64,000 nucleotides of DNA from Christensenella sp. UBA1385 (lineage in GTDB: Bacteria; Bacillota; Clostridia; Christensenellales; Aristaeellaceae): NCBI GenBank assembly GCA_002305755.1, contig DBQV01000025.1, forward strand, positions 62,371-126,370. Reading direction: 5' to 3'. Shown here in pieces: positions 42,576 through 50,503 of the stretch. Each line of letters opens with the position of its first letter. Position 1 is the stretch's first letter. The notes beneath the pieces are model-generated. The model did no database searches, was not told the origin of the DNA, and saw only the letters and a program-made list of their open reading frames with translations. The position numbers were made by a program, and so were the translations under genes.

Positions 42576-43964
42576 TCAAAACCGAAGCTTGTCCTCAATG
42601 TAGTCCCTGAGCGCGCCGATCTGTACGCGCTCCTGCTGCATACTGTCGCGGTCGCGCACGGTGACGCTCCCCGTTTCCTCGGTTTCAAAGTCCACCGTGA
42701 TGCACAGCGGCGTGCCGATCTCATCCTGCCTGCGGTAACGCTTGCCGATGGAGCCGGTCTCATCGTAATCCACCATGAAGAAACGGCTGAGCTCCTCGTA
42801 CACGCTCTGGGCCTTTTCGCCCAGCTTGTTCTTCTGCAGCGGCAGCACGGCGGCCTTGTAGGGCGCCAGCGCCGGGTGCAGGTGCAGCACCACGCGGCTG
42901 TCGTTTTCCAGCTCCTGCTCCTCATAGGCGTTGCACAGGAAGGCAAGCGCGGCGCGCTCCACGCCCACCGAAGGCTCCACCACATAGGGCACGAAGCGCT
43001 CGTTGGTGATGGGGTCGATGTACTCCATGCTCTCTCCGCTGGTGGCCTCGTGGGCCTTCAGGTCAAAATCCGTTCTGTCGGCGATGCCCCAAAGCTCGCC
43101 CCAGCCGAAGGGGAAGAGGAACTCAAAGTCCGTCGTCGCCTTGGAATAGTGGCTCAGCTCTTCGGGCTTATGGTCGCGCAGGCGCAGATTCTCTTCCCTG
43201 ATGCCCAGGCTCAGCAGCCAGTCGCGGCAGAAGCCGCGCCAATAGGAGAACCATTCCAGGTCCTCCCCGGGGCGGCAGAAAAACTCCATCTCCATCTGCT
43301 CAAACTCGCGGGTGCGGAAGATGAAGTTGCCGGGCGTGATCTCGTTGCGGAAGCTCTTGCCCACCTGGCACACGCCCATGGGCAGCTTGCGCCGGGTGGA
43401 GCGCACGATGTTTTTGAAGTTGACAAAGATGCCCTGCGCGGTCTCGGGGCGCAGGTAGATCTCGGCCGCGCTGTCGTCCGTCACGCCCTGATGGGTCCTG
43501 AACATCATGTTGAACTTGCGGATGCCGGTGAAATCATGCTTGCCGCACACGGGGCAGGGCACGCCCTCGCGCTCGATGTAGCTCTCCAGCTCCTCGTTGC
43601 TCCAGCCGTCGGCGCGCAGGGCCTCGCCCTTCCTGGCAGCGTAATCCTCGATCAGCTGGTCGGCGCGGAAGCGCGCCTTGCAGGCGCGGCAGTCCATCAG
43701 CGGGTCGTTGAAGTTGCCCACATGGCCGGAGGCCACCCAGACCTGACGGTTCATCAGGATGGAAGAGTCCAGCCCCACGTTGGTGCGGCTCTCCTGCACA
43801 AACTTCTTCCACCAGGCTTTTTTGATGTTGTTCTTGAACTCCACGCCCAGAGGACCGTAGTCCCAGGTGTTGGCCAGCCCGCCGTAGATCTCGGACCCGG
43901 GGAAAATATAGCCGCGCACCTTGCACAGGGCGCTCAGTTTGTCCATGGTCAGCTTTTCAGGCAT
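42576..43964 (-). CDS. glyS: Glycyl-tRNA synthetase, single-chain class II type
   Basis: Charges tRNA-Gly with glycine. The 462-residue protein is the homodimeric alpha2 form. It shows the class II motifs: KVRGYIFPGSEIYGGLANTW near the start, motif 2 FRNEITPGNFIFRTREFEQM, and motif 3 PSVGVERAALAFL, plus the C-terminal anticodon-binding domain (VVLHLHPALAPYKAAVLPLQ). ATG at 43964 follows GGAGG. A consensus promoter lies directly upstream and no T-box leader is visible in the short leader, which is only about 25 bases. Confidence 0.97.
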   Translation of the reverse strand: MPEKLTMDKLSALCKVRGYIFPGSEIYGGLANTWDYGPLGVEFKNNIKKAWWKKFVQESRTNVGLDSSILMNRQVWVASGHVGNFNDPLMDCRACKARFRADQLIEDYAARKGEALRADGWSNEELESYIEREGVPCPVCGKHDFTGIRKFNMMFRTHQGVTDDSAAEIYLRPETAQGIFVNFKNIVRSTRRKLPMGVCQVGKSFRNEITPGNFIFRTREFEQMEMEFFCRPGEDLEWFSYWRGFCRDWLLSLGIREENLRLRDHKPEELSHYSKATTDFEFLFPFGWGELWGIADRTDFDLKAHEATSGESMEYIDPITNERFVPYVVEPSVGVERAALAFLCNAYEEQELENDSRVVLHLHPALAPYKAAVLPLQKNKLGEKAQSVYEELSRFFMVDYDETGSIGKRYRRQDEIGTPLCITVDFETEETGSVTVRDRDSMQQERVQIGALRDYIEDKLRF

Positions 43965-43993
43965 CTCTCACAAGCCTCCGTTTCTCAATGCCC

Positions 43994-44022
43994 ATCATAC
44001 TGACCCCCCCTGTCTTTGTCAA
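43994..44022 (-). promoter_or_regulatory. Sigma-A promoter of glyS
   Basis: Minus strand TTGACA (44017-44022) and TATGAT (43994-43999) with a 17-base spacer, 30 bases before the glyS start codon. Confidence 0.8.
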
Positions 44023-44129
44023 GAAAACAGCCCTTTGCGGGGCCTTGCGCCGGCCCCGGAAAGGGCGTCGGCTTCCCCCTCTCCGCGCGGCGGCGGGGGC
44101 GAAAAAAGGCGCGAGAGTGTTACGATTTC

Positions 44130-44158
44130 TTTACAATTCTGCCCGCAGGCTGTATTCT
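44130..44158 (+). promoter_or_regulatory. Sigma-A promoter of the HlyD-like gene
   Basis: TTTACA (44130-44135) and TATTCT (44153-44158), 17-base spacer, 48 bases before the start codon and divergent from the glyS promoter. Confidence 0.65.
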
Positions 44159-44205
44159 TATTCTCACATCATGGCAGCGCGGCAAAGCCGCGCGCGGGAG
44201 GTTTC

Positions 44206-45789
44206 ATGCAGCAGGGCACGCCCGGGCCGGAAAACGGCTGGGGACAGCAGGATTATTTTCAGCGGGAGCCGGGCTATCGCCCGCCCGCGCCGCCCCCTCA
44301 GGGCGCGCAGCAGGCGCAGGGTGACGGCTATTTTACCCCTGCCCGCCCCATGGGCGCGCAGCAGAACCGCCAGCCCCCGCAGAACATGCCCCCGGCCTTC
44401 GAGGGCCCCATCCTGACGCCGCCGGCGCAGCAGAGCCCCTTTGACCAGTTCCCGCCCTATCCGCTGACGCCCGGCGCGCAGCCGCCCCCGCCCCCGGCGG
44501 GCGGCCAGCCGTCCCCGGGCCAGGCCGTGCCCGACCGCGTGCCCTACCAGGCCCCGCCGCGCCAGCGCAGCATCATGATCTACCTCTATATAGGCCTCGG
44601 CATCCTGGTGACCATCCTCGGCGTGATGGGCATCACCCAGCTGGTCAACAACGAGGAGGCCCGCACCGCCATCGTGACGGTGAAGGAACAGGGCAGCACC
44701 TACTCCGGCAGCGCCGTCATCGTGCGCGATGAGGTGGTCTATACCCAGGAAGGCGTATCCGACATCGTCTACATCGCGCAGGAGAACGCCTCCGTCAGCC
44801 GGGGCGACCCGGTGTGCACCGTCTACGCCACGGGCTTCTCCAGCCGCGAGTTCACCCAGCTGAGCGCCTACCGCAAGCAGATCAAGGATTATCTCAACCT
44901 CCTGCGCAATCAGTCGGATACGCCGGACACCCGGCTGCAGCTGCTGGAAAACACCATCTTCAGCCGCGCGGTGGAGACCCGCTCGCTGGTGCAGGGCTTC
45001 CAGGGCAGCCTGCTCAGCCAGGAGACGCTGCTGAGCGAGGCCGTGACGGCCCGCTATGACTATCTGCGCCAGAAATACCCGGACGACACAAAGCTGACCC
45101 GCCTGTACGACAACGAGCGCAACCAGATGCAGCGCATCGACACCTGGACCAAGCAGTACACCGCGGGCGACAGCGGCATCATCAGCTTCTACACCGACGG
45201 CTTTGAGGACGCGCTGAACCTGAGCACCGCCGAAAGCTACAGCCCCGCGCAGGTGCGCAGCATGTACAACGGGGCCGTGCCCGACACCTTCCAGCGCGGG
45301 CGGGACCTGACCGACATCTACCGCCTGGTGCGCCCCTACGAGTGGTCGGTGCTGATGCTGGCGGACGACCAGCGCTGGAACCCCGCCATCGGCGACGTGT
45401 ACCAGATCATGATCGAGAGCTTCGACAACACCGTCGTGCCGGGCGAGGTGACGGGCGTCACCCGCTCGGGCGGCGACCTGCTGGTGCGGCTCAGGGTGAC
45501 GTCCTCCGTGGAGCCCGTGCTCAACATCCGCAGCTGCCATGTGCAGCTTTCCACCTCCATCGTCACCTACGCGGTGCCCACCTCGGCCATCGTCTCCAAG
45601 GACGGCATCCTGGGCGTGGTGGTGCAGTTCAAGGAGGGCAAGTTCATCGTGCCGGTGAACATCGTCTCGCAGGACGCCACGCAGACCTATGTGACCCCGC
45701 TCAACCCCGGCCACCTCACCGAGGGCATGAGCGTGCAGCTGAACCCGCAGGAGCAGGCCAGGCGCGAACAGCAGCAGCAGGGGCAGTAA
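44206..45789 (+). CDS. HlyD-like membrane protein with Gln/Pro-rich N-terminus
   Basis: A 527-residue protein. Residues 1-120 are cytoplasmic and rich in Gln, Pro and Gly; one membrane span lies at about 123-145; the extracytoplasmic part has a lipoyl/barrel-sandwich half (SGSAVIVRDEVVYTQEGVSD ... NASVSRGDPVCTVYATG), a helical region, and a second barrel half (GEVTGVTRSGGDLLVRLRVT), as in HlyD-type adaptors. In monoderms such proteins, often beside sepF, are thought to act at the division site or cell wall. GGGAGG precedes the ATG. It is followed by sepF, which has its own promoter. Confidence 0.8.
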   Translation: MQQGTPGPENGWGQQDYFQREPGYRPPAPPPQGAQQAQGDGYFTPARPMGAQQNRQPPQNMPPAFEGPILTPPAQQSPFDQFPPYPLTPGAQPPPPPAGGQPSPGQAVPDRVPYQAPPRQRSIMIYLYIGLGILVTILGVMGITQLVNNEEARTAIVTVKEQGSTYSGSAVIVRDEVVYTQEGVSDIVYIAQENASVSRGDPVCTVYATGFSSREFTQLSAYRKQIKDYLNLLRNQSDTPDTRLQLLENTIFSRAVETRSLVQGFQGSLLSQETLLSEAVTARYDYLRQKYPDDTKLTRLYDNERNQMQRIDTWTKQYTAGDSGIISFYTDGFEDALNLSTAESYSPAQVRSMYNGAVPDTFQRGRDLTDIYRLVRPYEWSVLMLADDQRWNPAIGDVYQIMIESFDNTVVPGEVTGVTRSGGDLLVRLRVTSSVEPVLNIRSCHVQLSTSIVTYAVPTSAIVSKDGILGVVVQFKEGKFIVPVNIVSQDATQTYVTPLNPGHLTEGMSVQLNPQEQARREQQQQGQ

Positions 45790-45888
45790 ATGCCCGGCCG
45801 GGCCGCCTTTGAGGGCGTCCCTGTCCGACCGATCGATCGGAAATGGCGCTCTCCTGCACGCCGCCCGGCCGCGCGGTGAATCCTTAAC

Positions 45889-45917
45889 TTGCAATCACGC
45901 CCTTATCCCCTTATAAT
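45889..45917 (+). promoter_or_regulatory. Sigma-A promoter of sepF
   Basis: TTGCAA (45889-45894) and TATAAT (45912-45917) with a 17-base spacer, about 60 bases before the sepF start. Confidence 0.75.
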
Positions 45918-45979
45918 GTACTGTATGAAATTGTGCGATGCCTCCGGCTTGCGCAAGGGCAGATTTGAGGAGGACTTTC

Positions 45980-47128
45980 ATGGATTTTCGCTCGATGCTC
46001 GATCAGGTAAAATCGGCCTTCGTTATCGGGAAGGGCAACGCCTTCCTGCACGGCCAGAGCGAGCGGCGGCAGGAGCCGGATGAGCCTCAGCAGTCTGGCC
46101 GGGGTTACGCCCCGGGCTATCAGGCCCCCTATCAGCAGCCCGCCGCGCCCTATGGGGCCGAAGGCATGTACCAGGCCCCCGAGCAGGGCTATTATCAGCA
46201 GCCCGTGCAGCAGAGCGCCCCGCAAGCGGCCCAGCAGAGCGTGCCGCAGCAGGGCTATTATCAGATGCCGCCCCAGCAGGCCGCCCAGGCCCCCTGGCAG
46301 CAGCCGGCTCAGGCGCAGCAGGCGTCCTGGCAGATGCCGCAGCAGGCCGCCTGGCAGCAGAGCGCCCCGCAGGGCACGCAGCAGAGAGCGCCCCAGAGCG
46401 CCGCTCCCCGGCCCCAGCAGTCAAGCGGCTTCCAGACCCAGATCGACCCCTTCGGGCAGGTGCGCAACCGCCGGGGCAGCCGTCACCGCGAGGAGCCGGA
46501 GGCCGCGTGGGCCCAGCCCCAGGCGGAGAACCTGGTGCAGTTCCCCGGCGCGGACAGGCAGCAGGCCGCCGCCCCGCAGCAGGTGGATGCCTACGTGATC
46601 AATGTGTTCAACCTCAACAGCTGCCGCCAGGCCATGAGCTGCCTGCGGCGCGGCCAGTGCACGCTGATCGTGATGGACCAGCTCTTTGACAAGGCCGAGA
46701 TCCGCCGTTATGTGGACATGCTGACCGGCGCGTGCTACGCGCTGGGCGGCACCATGACGAGGCTCTCGTCCAAGATCGGCTTTTACATCATGGCCCCCTC
46801 GGGCATGACCGTCTACACCGACCCCACCACCTCAAACGCCAACGCCGGCCGGCCCGCCGTGCCGCAGGCCGCCTACGCGCCCGCCGCCGAGGCGGCCGCG
46901 CCCCGCGCGGGTGAGTTCTCATCTCAGGGCGGCTATGGCGCCGCGCCGCAGATGAGCTTCTCCGCGAGCGCCGCGGAGCCCAGGCCCCAGACGGCCGCCC
47001 AGGGCTATGAGCAGGGCTACGATCAGTCCTGGCGCCAGGGCGCGTGGCGGCAGGACGCCGCCGGGCAGGAAGCCGGCCGCGCCGACCCCTATGACAGTCA
47101 GCAGGAGGCGGCGCGCTACGCGCAGTAA
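45980..47128 (+). CDS. sepF: Cell division protein SepF with long Gln-rich linker and tail
   Basis: Anchors FtsZ filaments to the membrane and shapes the division septum. Residues 1-20 form the membrane-binding amphipathic helix (DFRSMLDQVKSAFVI). The SepF/DUF552 core is at about 203-280 (VDAYVINVFNLNSCRQAMSC ... KIGFYIMAP). The linker between them is about 180 residues of Gln/Pro/Ala/Tyr repeats, and a further 100-residue Gln/Ala-rich tail follows, so the protein has 382 residues against roughly 150 in most SepF proteins. GAGGAGG precedes the ATG. divIVA follows 42 bases later. Confidence 0.9.
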   Translation: MDFRSMLDQVKSAFVIGKGNAFLHGQSERRQEPDEPQQSGRGYAPGYQAPYQQPAAPYGAEGMYQAPEQGYYQQPVQQSAPQAAQQSVPQQGYYQMPPQQAAQAPWQQPAQAQQASWQMPQQAAWQQSAPQGTQQRAPQSAAPRPQQSSGFQTQIDPFGQVRNRRGSRHREEPEAAWAQPQAENLVQFPGADRQQAAAPQQVDAYVINVFNLNSCRQAMSCLRRGQCTLIVMDQLFDKAEIRRYVDMLTGACYALGGTMTRLSSKIGFYIMAPSGMTVYTDPTTSNANAGRPAVPQAAYAPAAEAAAPRAGEFSSQGGYGAAPQMSFSASAAEPRPQTAAQGYEQGYDQSWRQGAWRQDAAGQEAGRADPYDSQQEAARYAQ

Positions 47129-47170
47129 GCCCCCCTTCAACAAGCAAAGACGATCGAGAGGAGAACCCGC

Positions 47171-47713
47171 ATGGCCATCACAGTGACAATGATCGAAGAA
47201 AAAGAATTCAAAACCAAGGTGCGCGGGTACGACCCGGTGGAGGTCGATGAGTTTCTGGATGAGATCTGCGACGAAATGGTGGAAATGCAGGGCACCATCC
47301 AGACGCTGCGCGAACAGCTGAAGCAGAAGAGCGCGGAAGCGGGCTCTTCCTCCTTCGCCCCGCTGCCCATCGCGCCGCAGGCCCCGCTTTCCTCGCTGGC
47401 CCCCCTGCCGCTTGAAAAGGCGGAGCCGGAGGAGGACAGGCTGCCCGCCGATCTGACGGCCGCGCAGCAGCTGCTGGAGAAGACGCAGCGCGCCTGCGAC
47501 GAGGTGCTGGCCGAGGCCAAAAAGCGCGCCGAGGACATCATCAGGGAAGCCGAGGACCAGGTGCCCGACCCCGAGCTTGAGGATCTGGAGAGCCAGAAGG
47601 AGCAGGTGCGCGCCGAGATCGACAAGCTCAAGAGCGAGGCCGAGGCCTTCCGCCGCCGCTTCCAGTCCATGCTGAAAGACCAAAACGACATATTAGAAAC
47701 GGATCTGTTCTGA
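47171..47713 (+). CDS. divIVA: DivIVA domain protein
   Basis: A 180-residue coiled-coil protein. The N-terminal DivIVA domain is clear (IEEKEFKTKVRGYDPVEVDE, FLDEICDEMVEMQGTIQTL); it binds negatively curved membrane at poles and septa. A Ser/Ala/Pro linker (about 58-80) leads to a second helix, residues 95-175, rich in Glu, Lys and Arg. It is short for the family but complete. Its stop overlaps the start of the ROK kinase gene by one base. The name reflects the domain; it may be a paralogue of the main DivIVA. Confidence 0.85.
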   Translation: MAITVTMIEEKEFKTKVRGYDPVEVDEFLDEICDEMVEMQGTIQTLREQLKQKSAEAGSSSFAPLPIAPQAPLSSLAPLPLEKAEPEEDRLPADLTAAQQLLEKTQRACDEVLAEAKKRAEDIIREAEDQVPDPELEDLESQKEQVRAEIDKLKSEAEAFRRRFQSMLKDQNDILETDLF

Positions 47714-48588
47714 TGCTGCTGGGTACATTGGAAGCCGGGGGCACCAAGATGGTGATGGGCCTTGCGGATGAGGACTGCCGTATCCTCAAGCGGGAGAGCT
47801 GCCCCACCCGCATGCCCGAGGAGACCCTGGCGGATATACTTGATTTTTTCAGGCCCCTGGGCATCGACGCCCTGGGCATCGCCACCTTCGGCCCGGTGGA
47901 TCTGCGGCCCGGCTCGCCCGGCTTTGGCAGCATCATCAACACGCCCAAGCTGGCCTGGCGGGGCTTCCCGCTTTACAGCCGCCTCAGGGAGGCGCTGGGC
48001 GTGCCCTGCGCCATCGACACCGATGTGAACGGCGCGGCGCTGGCCGAGGCCCGCATGGGCGCGGTCCGCGGCCTTGAAAACTGCGTCTATTTCACCGTCG
48101 GCACGGGCATCGGCGGCGGCGTGCTCTCGGGCGGCCGCCTGGTGCACGGGCTGATCCACCCCGAATGGGGCCACACGCCCATCTCCCGCCACCCGGAGGA
48201 CCCGCTCACCCGCGGCGTCTGTCCCTACCATGAGAACTGCGCCGAAGGCCTGGCGGCAGGCCCCTCCATGCAGGCCCGCTGGGGCGTGCCGGCGCAGGAG
48301 CTGCCGGAGGGCCACTTCGCCTGGGAGCTGGAGGCCTACTACCTGGCCCAGCTGTGCATCACCGCCATGATGACCGTTTCGCCCGAGCGCATCGTGCTGG
48401 GCGGGGGCGTGATGAGCCATGCCTCGCTTTACCCCATGGTGCGCGAAAAGGCCAACCAGCTGCTGGGCGGCTACCTGGCCAGCCCCACCCCCGAGGAGAT
48501 GGACGCCTTCATCGTGCCCCCCGCCCTCTGGCCCGACAGCGGCCTGATCGGCGGCGCGCTGCTGGCAAAGGATATGCTGAAGCAATAA
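47713..48588 (+). CDS. ROK family sugar kinase, fructokinase-like
   Basis: A 291-residue cytosolic kinase. The ATP-binding start LLGTLEAGGTKMVMG, the DTDVNGAALAEARMG block, VYFTVGTGIGGG, and the ROK zinc motif in the GVCPYHENCAEG segment resemble Bacillus GmuE/YdhR fructokinases. Likely reaction: ATP plus fructose (or another ketose or mannose) to the 6-phosphate. It overlaps divIVA by one base and is followed by a strong terminator. The functional link with division genes is not obvious. Confidence 0.88.
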   Translation: MLLGTLEAGGTKMVMGLADEDCRILKRESCPTRMPEETLADILDFFRPLGIDALGIATFGPVDLRPGSPGFGSIINTPKLAWRGFPLYSRLREALGVPCAIDTDVNGAALAEARMGAVRGLENCVYFTVGTGIGGGVLSGGRLVHGLIHPEWGHTPISRHPEDPLTRGVCPYHENCAEGLAAGPSMQARWGVPAQELPEGHFAWELEAYYLAQLCITAMMTVSPERIVLGGGVMSHASLYPMVREKANQLLGGYLASPTPEEMDAFIVPPALWPDSGLIGGALLAKDMLKQ

Positions 48589-48606
48589 GAGCTTTTATGA
48601 ATGGAT

Positions 48607-48630
48607 AAACGGCGCCGAAAGGCGCCGTTT
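48607..48630 (+). terminator. Intrinsic terminator after the ROK kinase gene
   Basis: Perfect 10-bp stem AAACGGCGCC / GGCGCCGTTT with a stable GAAA tetraloop, 18 bases after the stop; ATTGATTTTCTT follows. Confidence 0.8.
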
Positions 48631-48718
48631 CAGATTGATTTTCTTCCGGGTCCTGCGCGGATCTCTCCTCGTCCCGCCCGGGCCGAGCGAAGCAGAGCGG
48701 GTCGGGAAGGGCTGTATC

Positions 48719-48878
48719 GTACCAACAAAAAACGTTAATGCATCCAAAGCGCAGAGGAATTTTGGCTTAGAGCAAGGAGCGGGTGCGAAGGCGTAGCGGC
48801 GCTACGGCGAGCGTTCGCGACGCCGCTTCTAAGACAAAAGGCCCGACACGACGATGCGTTAACGATTTGAATTGGTAC
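48719..48878. mobile_element. MITE-like element, copy 2
   Basis: About 160 bp framed by 26-bp imperfect inverted repeats: 48719-48744 (GTACCAAC ... TTAATGCATC) and 48853-48878 (GATGCGTTAA ... AATTGGTAC), 21 of 26 positions complementary. The left end abuts a CGTAC context and the right end reaches the mrp stop codon. Inside are a GGAGCG core and an inner GAAGGCGTAGCGGCGC / GCGAGCGTTCGCGACGCC palindromic region. It matches copy 1 at 917-1066 and has no coding capacity. Confidence 0.7.
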
Positions 48879-49711
48879 TACTTGTCCAGCGCCTCCAGCA
48901 CGCCCACCGCGCCGATCAGGCCCTCCATGCCGGCCTCCTCCACGCGGCCCTCGTCCATCAGGGTGGCGATGGCCGGGTCCAGCGGCAGGCGGCAGACGGC
49001 GGGGATGCTGTGGCGGCCGGCCAGCTCCTGCGCGCGGCTCCTGCCGAAGAGCTCGTGCCTTCCGCCGCAGTCCGGGCAGATGAAGTAACTCATGTTCTCC
49101 ACCAGCGCCAGCACGGGGATGTTCATCATATCGGCCATGTTCACGGCCTTCTCCACGATCATGCCCACCATCTCCTGCGGCGAGGCCACGATGATCACGC
49201 CGTCCAGCGGCAGGCTCTGGAACACGGTCAGCGGCACGTCGCCGGTGCCCGGGGGCATGTCCACAAACATGAAATCCACCTCGCCCCAGACCACGTCCGT
49301 CCAGAAGCTCTTCACCATGCCGGCCACCACCGGGCCGCGCCAGATCACGGGGTCGGTCTCCTTATCCAGCAGCAGGTTGACCGACATGATCTTGGTGCCG
49401 CCCGCGGAAACCTGCGGCAGCATCTCTTCGTTGTTGCCCATGGCCTTGTCCGTCACCCCGAAGCCGTGGGGGATGGAGGGGCCGGTGATATCGGCGTCCA
49501 GAATCGCGCTCCGGTGCCCGCGGCGCTGCATGGCGGCGGCCAGCAGGCAGGTGACCAGCGATTTTCCCACGCCTCCCTTGCCGGAAATGACGCCGATCAC
49601 ATGCTTCACAGCGGATTTGGCGTTCTGCGGCGCGCTGAAATCCGGCGGGGCCTTCCGGTCGCCGCAGCCGGCCTGCGCGCAGCCGCTGCACTTTCCATCG
49701 CAGTTGCTCAT
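48878..49711 (-). CDS. mrp: Mrp/NBP35-type iron-sulfur carrier ATPase
   Basis: A 277-residue P-loop ATPase that carries and delivers iron-sulfur clusters. The N-terminus is Cys-rich (CDGKCSGCAQAGCG), as in Nbp35; the deviant Walker A GVISGKGGVGKS is near residue 45; the paired CPDCGG cluster ligand lies near 225. It ends at the right border of a MITE-like element: the stop codon's complementary bases at 48878-48880 touch the element's terminal GTAC. It is 33 bases behind rpiB and shares its promoter. Confidence 0.93.
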   Translation of the reverse strand: MSNCDGKCSGCAQAGCGDRKAPPDFSAPQNAKSAVKHVIGVISGKGGVGKSLVTCLLAAAMQRRGHRSAILDADITGPSIPHGFGVTDKAMGNNEEMLPQVSAGGTKIMSVNLLLDKETDPVIWRGPVVAGMVKSFWTDVVWGEVDFMFVDMPPGTGDVPLTVFQSLPLDGVIIVASPQEMVGMIVEKAVNMADMMNIPVLALVENMSYFICPDCGGRHELFGRSRAQELAGRHSIPAVCRLPLDPAIATLMDEGRVEEAGMEGLIGAVGVLEALDK

Positions 49712-49744
49712 ATTACATCCCTTCTCCGCGGCCGGGCCGCGGCG

Positions 49745-50191
49745 TCAAAGCAGATTGTCCTTCTCGATCTGCGTGATCTGATCCACGCGCCGCTGGTGGC
49801 GGCCGCCTTCAAATCCCTCGGTCAGAAAGGCGCGCACGATCATCTTGGCCGTTTCCTCGCCGATCACACGCGCGCCGATGGAGATCATGTTGGCGTCGTT
49901 GTGCCGCCGGGCCATCATGGCGCTGTAAGGCTCCGACACCATGGCGCAGCGGATGCCCTTCACCTTGTTGGCGGCCAGGCCGATGCCGACGCCCGTGCCG
50001 CAGATGAGGATGCCCAGCTCGCATCGCCCCTCCGCCACGGCCTCGGCCGCCAGGCGCGCGGGCACGGGGTAGTCGCAGCTCTCCCCGCTGTTCGTCCCGA
50101 AATCCTCATAGGCCAGCCCCAGCTCATCCAGCACCTCTATCACCCAGCGCTTCATCTGCAGCGCGGTATGGTCATTGCCAAGCGCGATCAT
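49745..50191 (-). CDS. rpiB: Ribose-5-phosphate isomerase B
   Basis: Interconverts ribose 5-phosphate and ribulose 5-phosphate in the pentose phosphate pathway. The 148-residue protein has the typical IALGNDHTALQMKRWVIEVL start and the active-site block ILICGTGVGIGLAANKVKGI with the catalytic cysteine; HNDANMISIGARVIG follows. A LacAB-like allose or galactose isomerase is a less likely alternative. AGGAGGAT precedes the ATG. mrp follows on the same transcript. Confidence 0.93.
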   Translation of the reverse strand: MIALGNDHTALQMKRWVIEVLDELGLAYEDFGTNSGESCDYPVPARLAAEAVAEGRCELGILICGTGVGIGLAANKVKGIRCAMVSEPYSAMMARRHNDANMISIGARVIGEETAKMIVRAFLTEGFEGGRHQRRVDQITQIEKDNLL

Positions 50192-50219
50192 AAATCATCC
50201 TCCTTATTGCTGTCTTTTT

Positions 50220-50248
50220 ATTGTAGAGCGCAAAATGGGATTGCGCAA
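50220..50248 (-). promoter_or_regulatory. Sigma-A promoter of rpiB-mrp
   Basis: Minus strand TTGCGC (50243-50248) and TACAAT (50220-50225) with a 17-base spacer, about 30 bases before rpiB. Confidence 0.65.
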
Positions 50249-50304
50249 GAGAAAGGCCGGGCCCCAAAAGTTCTCTTTTTATTTGTCCATTCCGTCTCCC
50301 AATA

Positions 50305-50333
50305 TTGACATACGCCCGTGCCGAGCCTATAAT
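50305..50333 (+). promoter_or_regulatory. Consensus sigma-A promoter of the typA leader
   Basis: TTGACA (50305-50310) and TATAAT (50328-50333), both perfect, with an exact 17-base spacer. Transcription should start near 50340, giving a leader of about 165 bases before typA. Confidence 0.88.
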
Positions 50334-50378
50334 GCCTGCGGCGCTTCAAAGCGCCGAAGGCTTAAAGGAAACACTGTT

Positions 50379-50471
50379 TTGACGCGATCCGATCTTCTGT
50401 TGCTGCTGGGCGCGAAACTGCGCAGCCAGCCGCCCGACTGGGCGGCTTTTTCCGCCTGCGCCAAACGCTGA
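50379..50471 (+). CDS. Possible 30-residue leader peptide upstream of typA
   Basis: A short ORF in the typA leader, starting with TTG nine bases after AAAGGA and ending 32 bases before the typA start codon. It would encode LTRSDLLLLLGAKLRSQPPD followed by ten more residues; five consecutive Leu codons stand out. An intrinsic terminator is located within its second half, so ribosome progress through it could control read-through. The evidence is only the ribosome site, the position and the overlap with the hairpin. Confidence 0.35.
   Translation: MTRSDLLLLLGAKLRSQPPDWAAFSACAKR
50428..50451 (+). terminator. Intrinsic terminator inside the typA leader (putative attenuator)
   Basis: Stem AGCCGCCC (50428-50435), loop GACT, GGGCGGCT (50440-50447), then a run of five T residues (50447-50451). 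It sits between the consensus promoter and typA on the coding strand, so it should reduce or condition typA expression. Confidence 0.75.
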
Positions 50472-50503
50472 CCGCCCACAGAATATAAAGGAGATCTTTC
50501 ATT

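Noticed and set aside
39636..44003. A 1455-codon open frame antisense to glyS and the propeller gene, and similar long frames at 3891-6461 and 6674-9094.
   Set aside because: High GC content removes stop codons in antisense frames. The products are rich in Ala, Arg, Gly, His and Gln and show no domains, whereas the opposite strands encode recognisable proteins.
43965..44020. T-box riboswitch before glyS.
   Set aside because: The promoter leaves only about 25 bases of leader, too short for a T-box.
45790..45845. Terminator or operator formed by the palindromes GCCCGGCCGGGC and CCGATCGATCGG before sepF.
   Set aside because: Both are short self-complementary words in GC-rich DNA without loop or U-tract.
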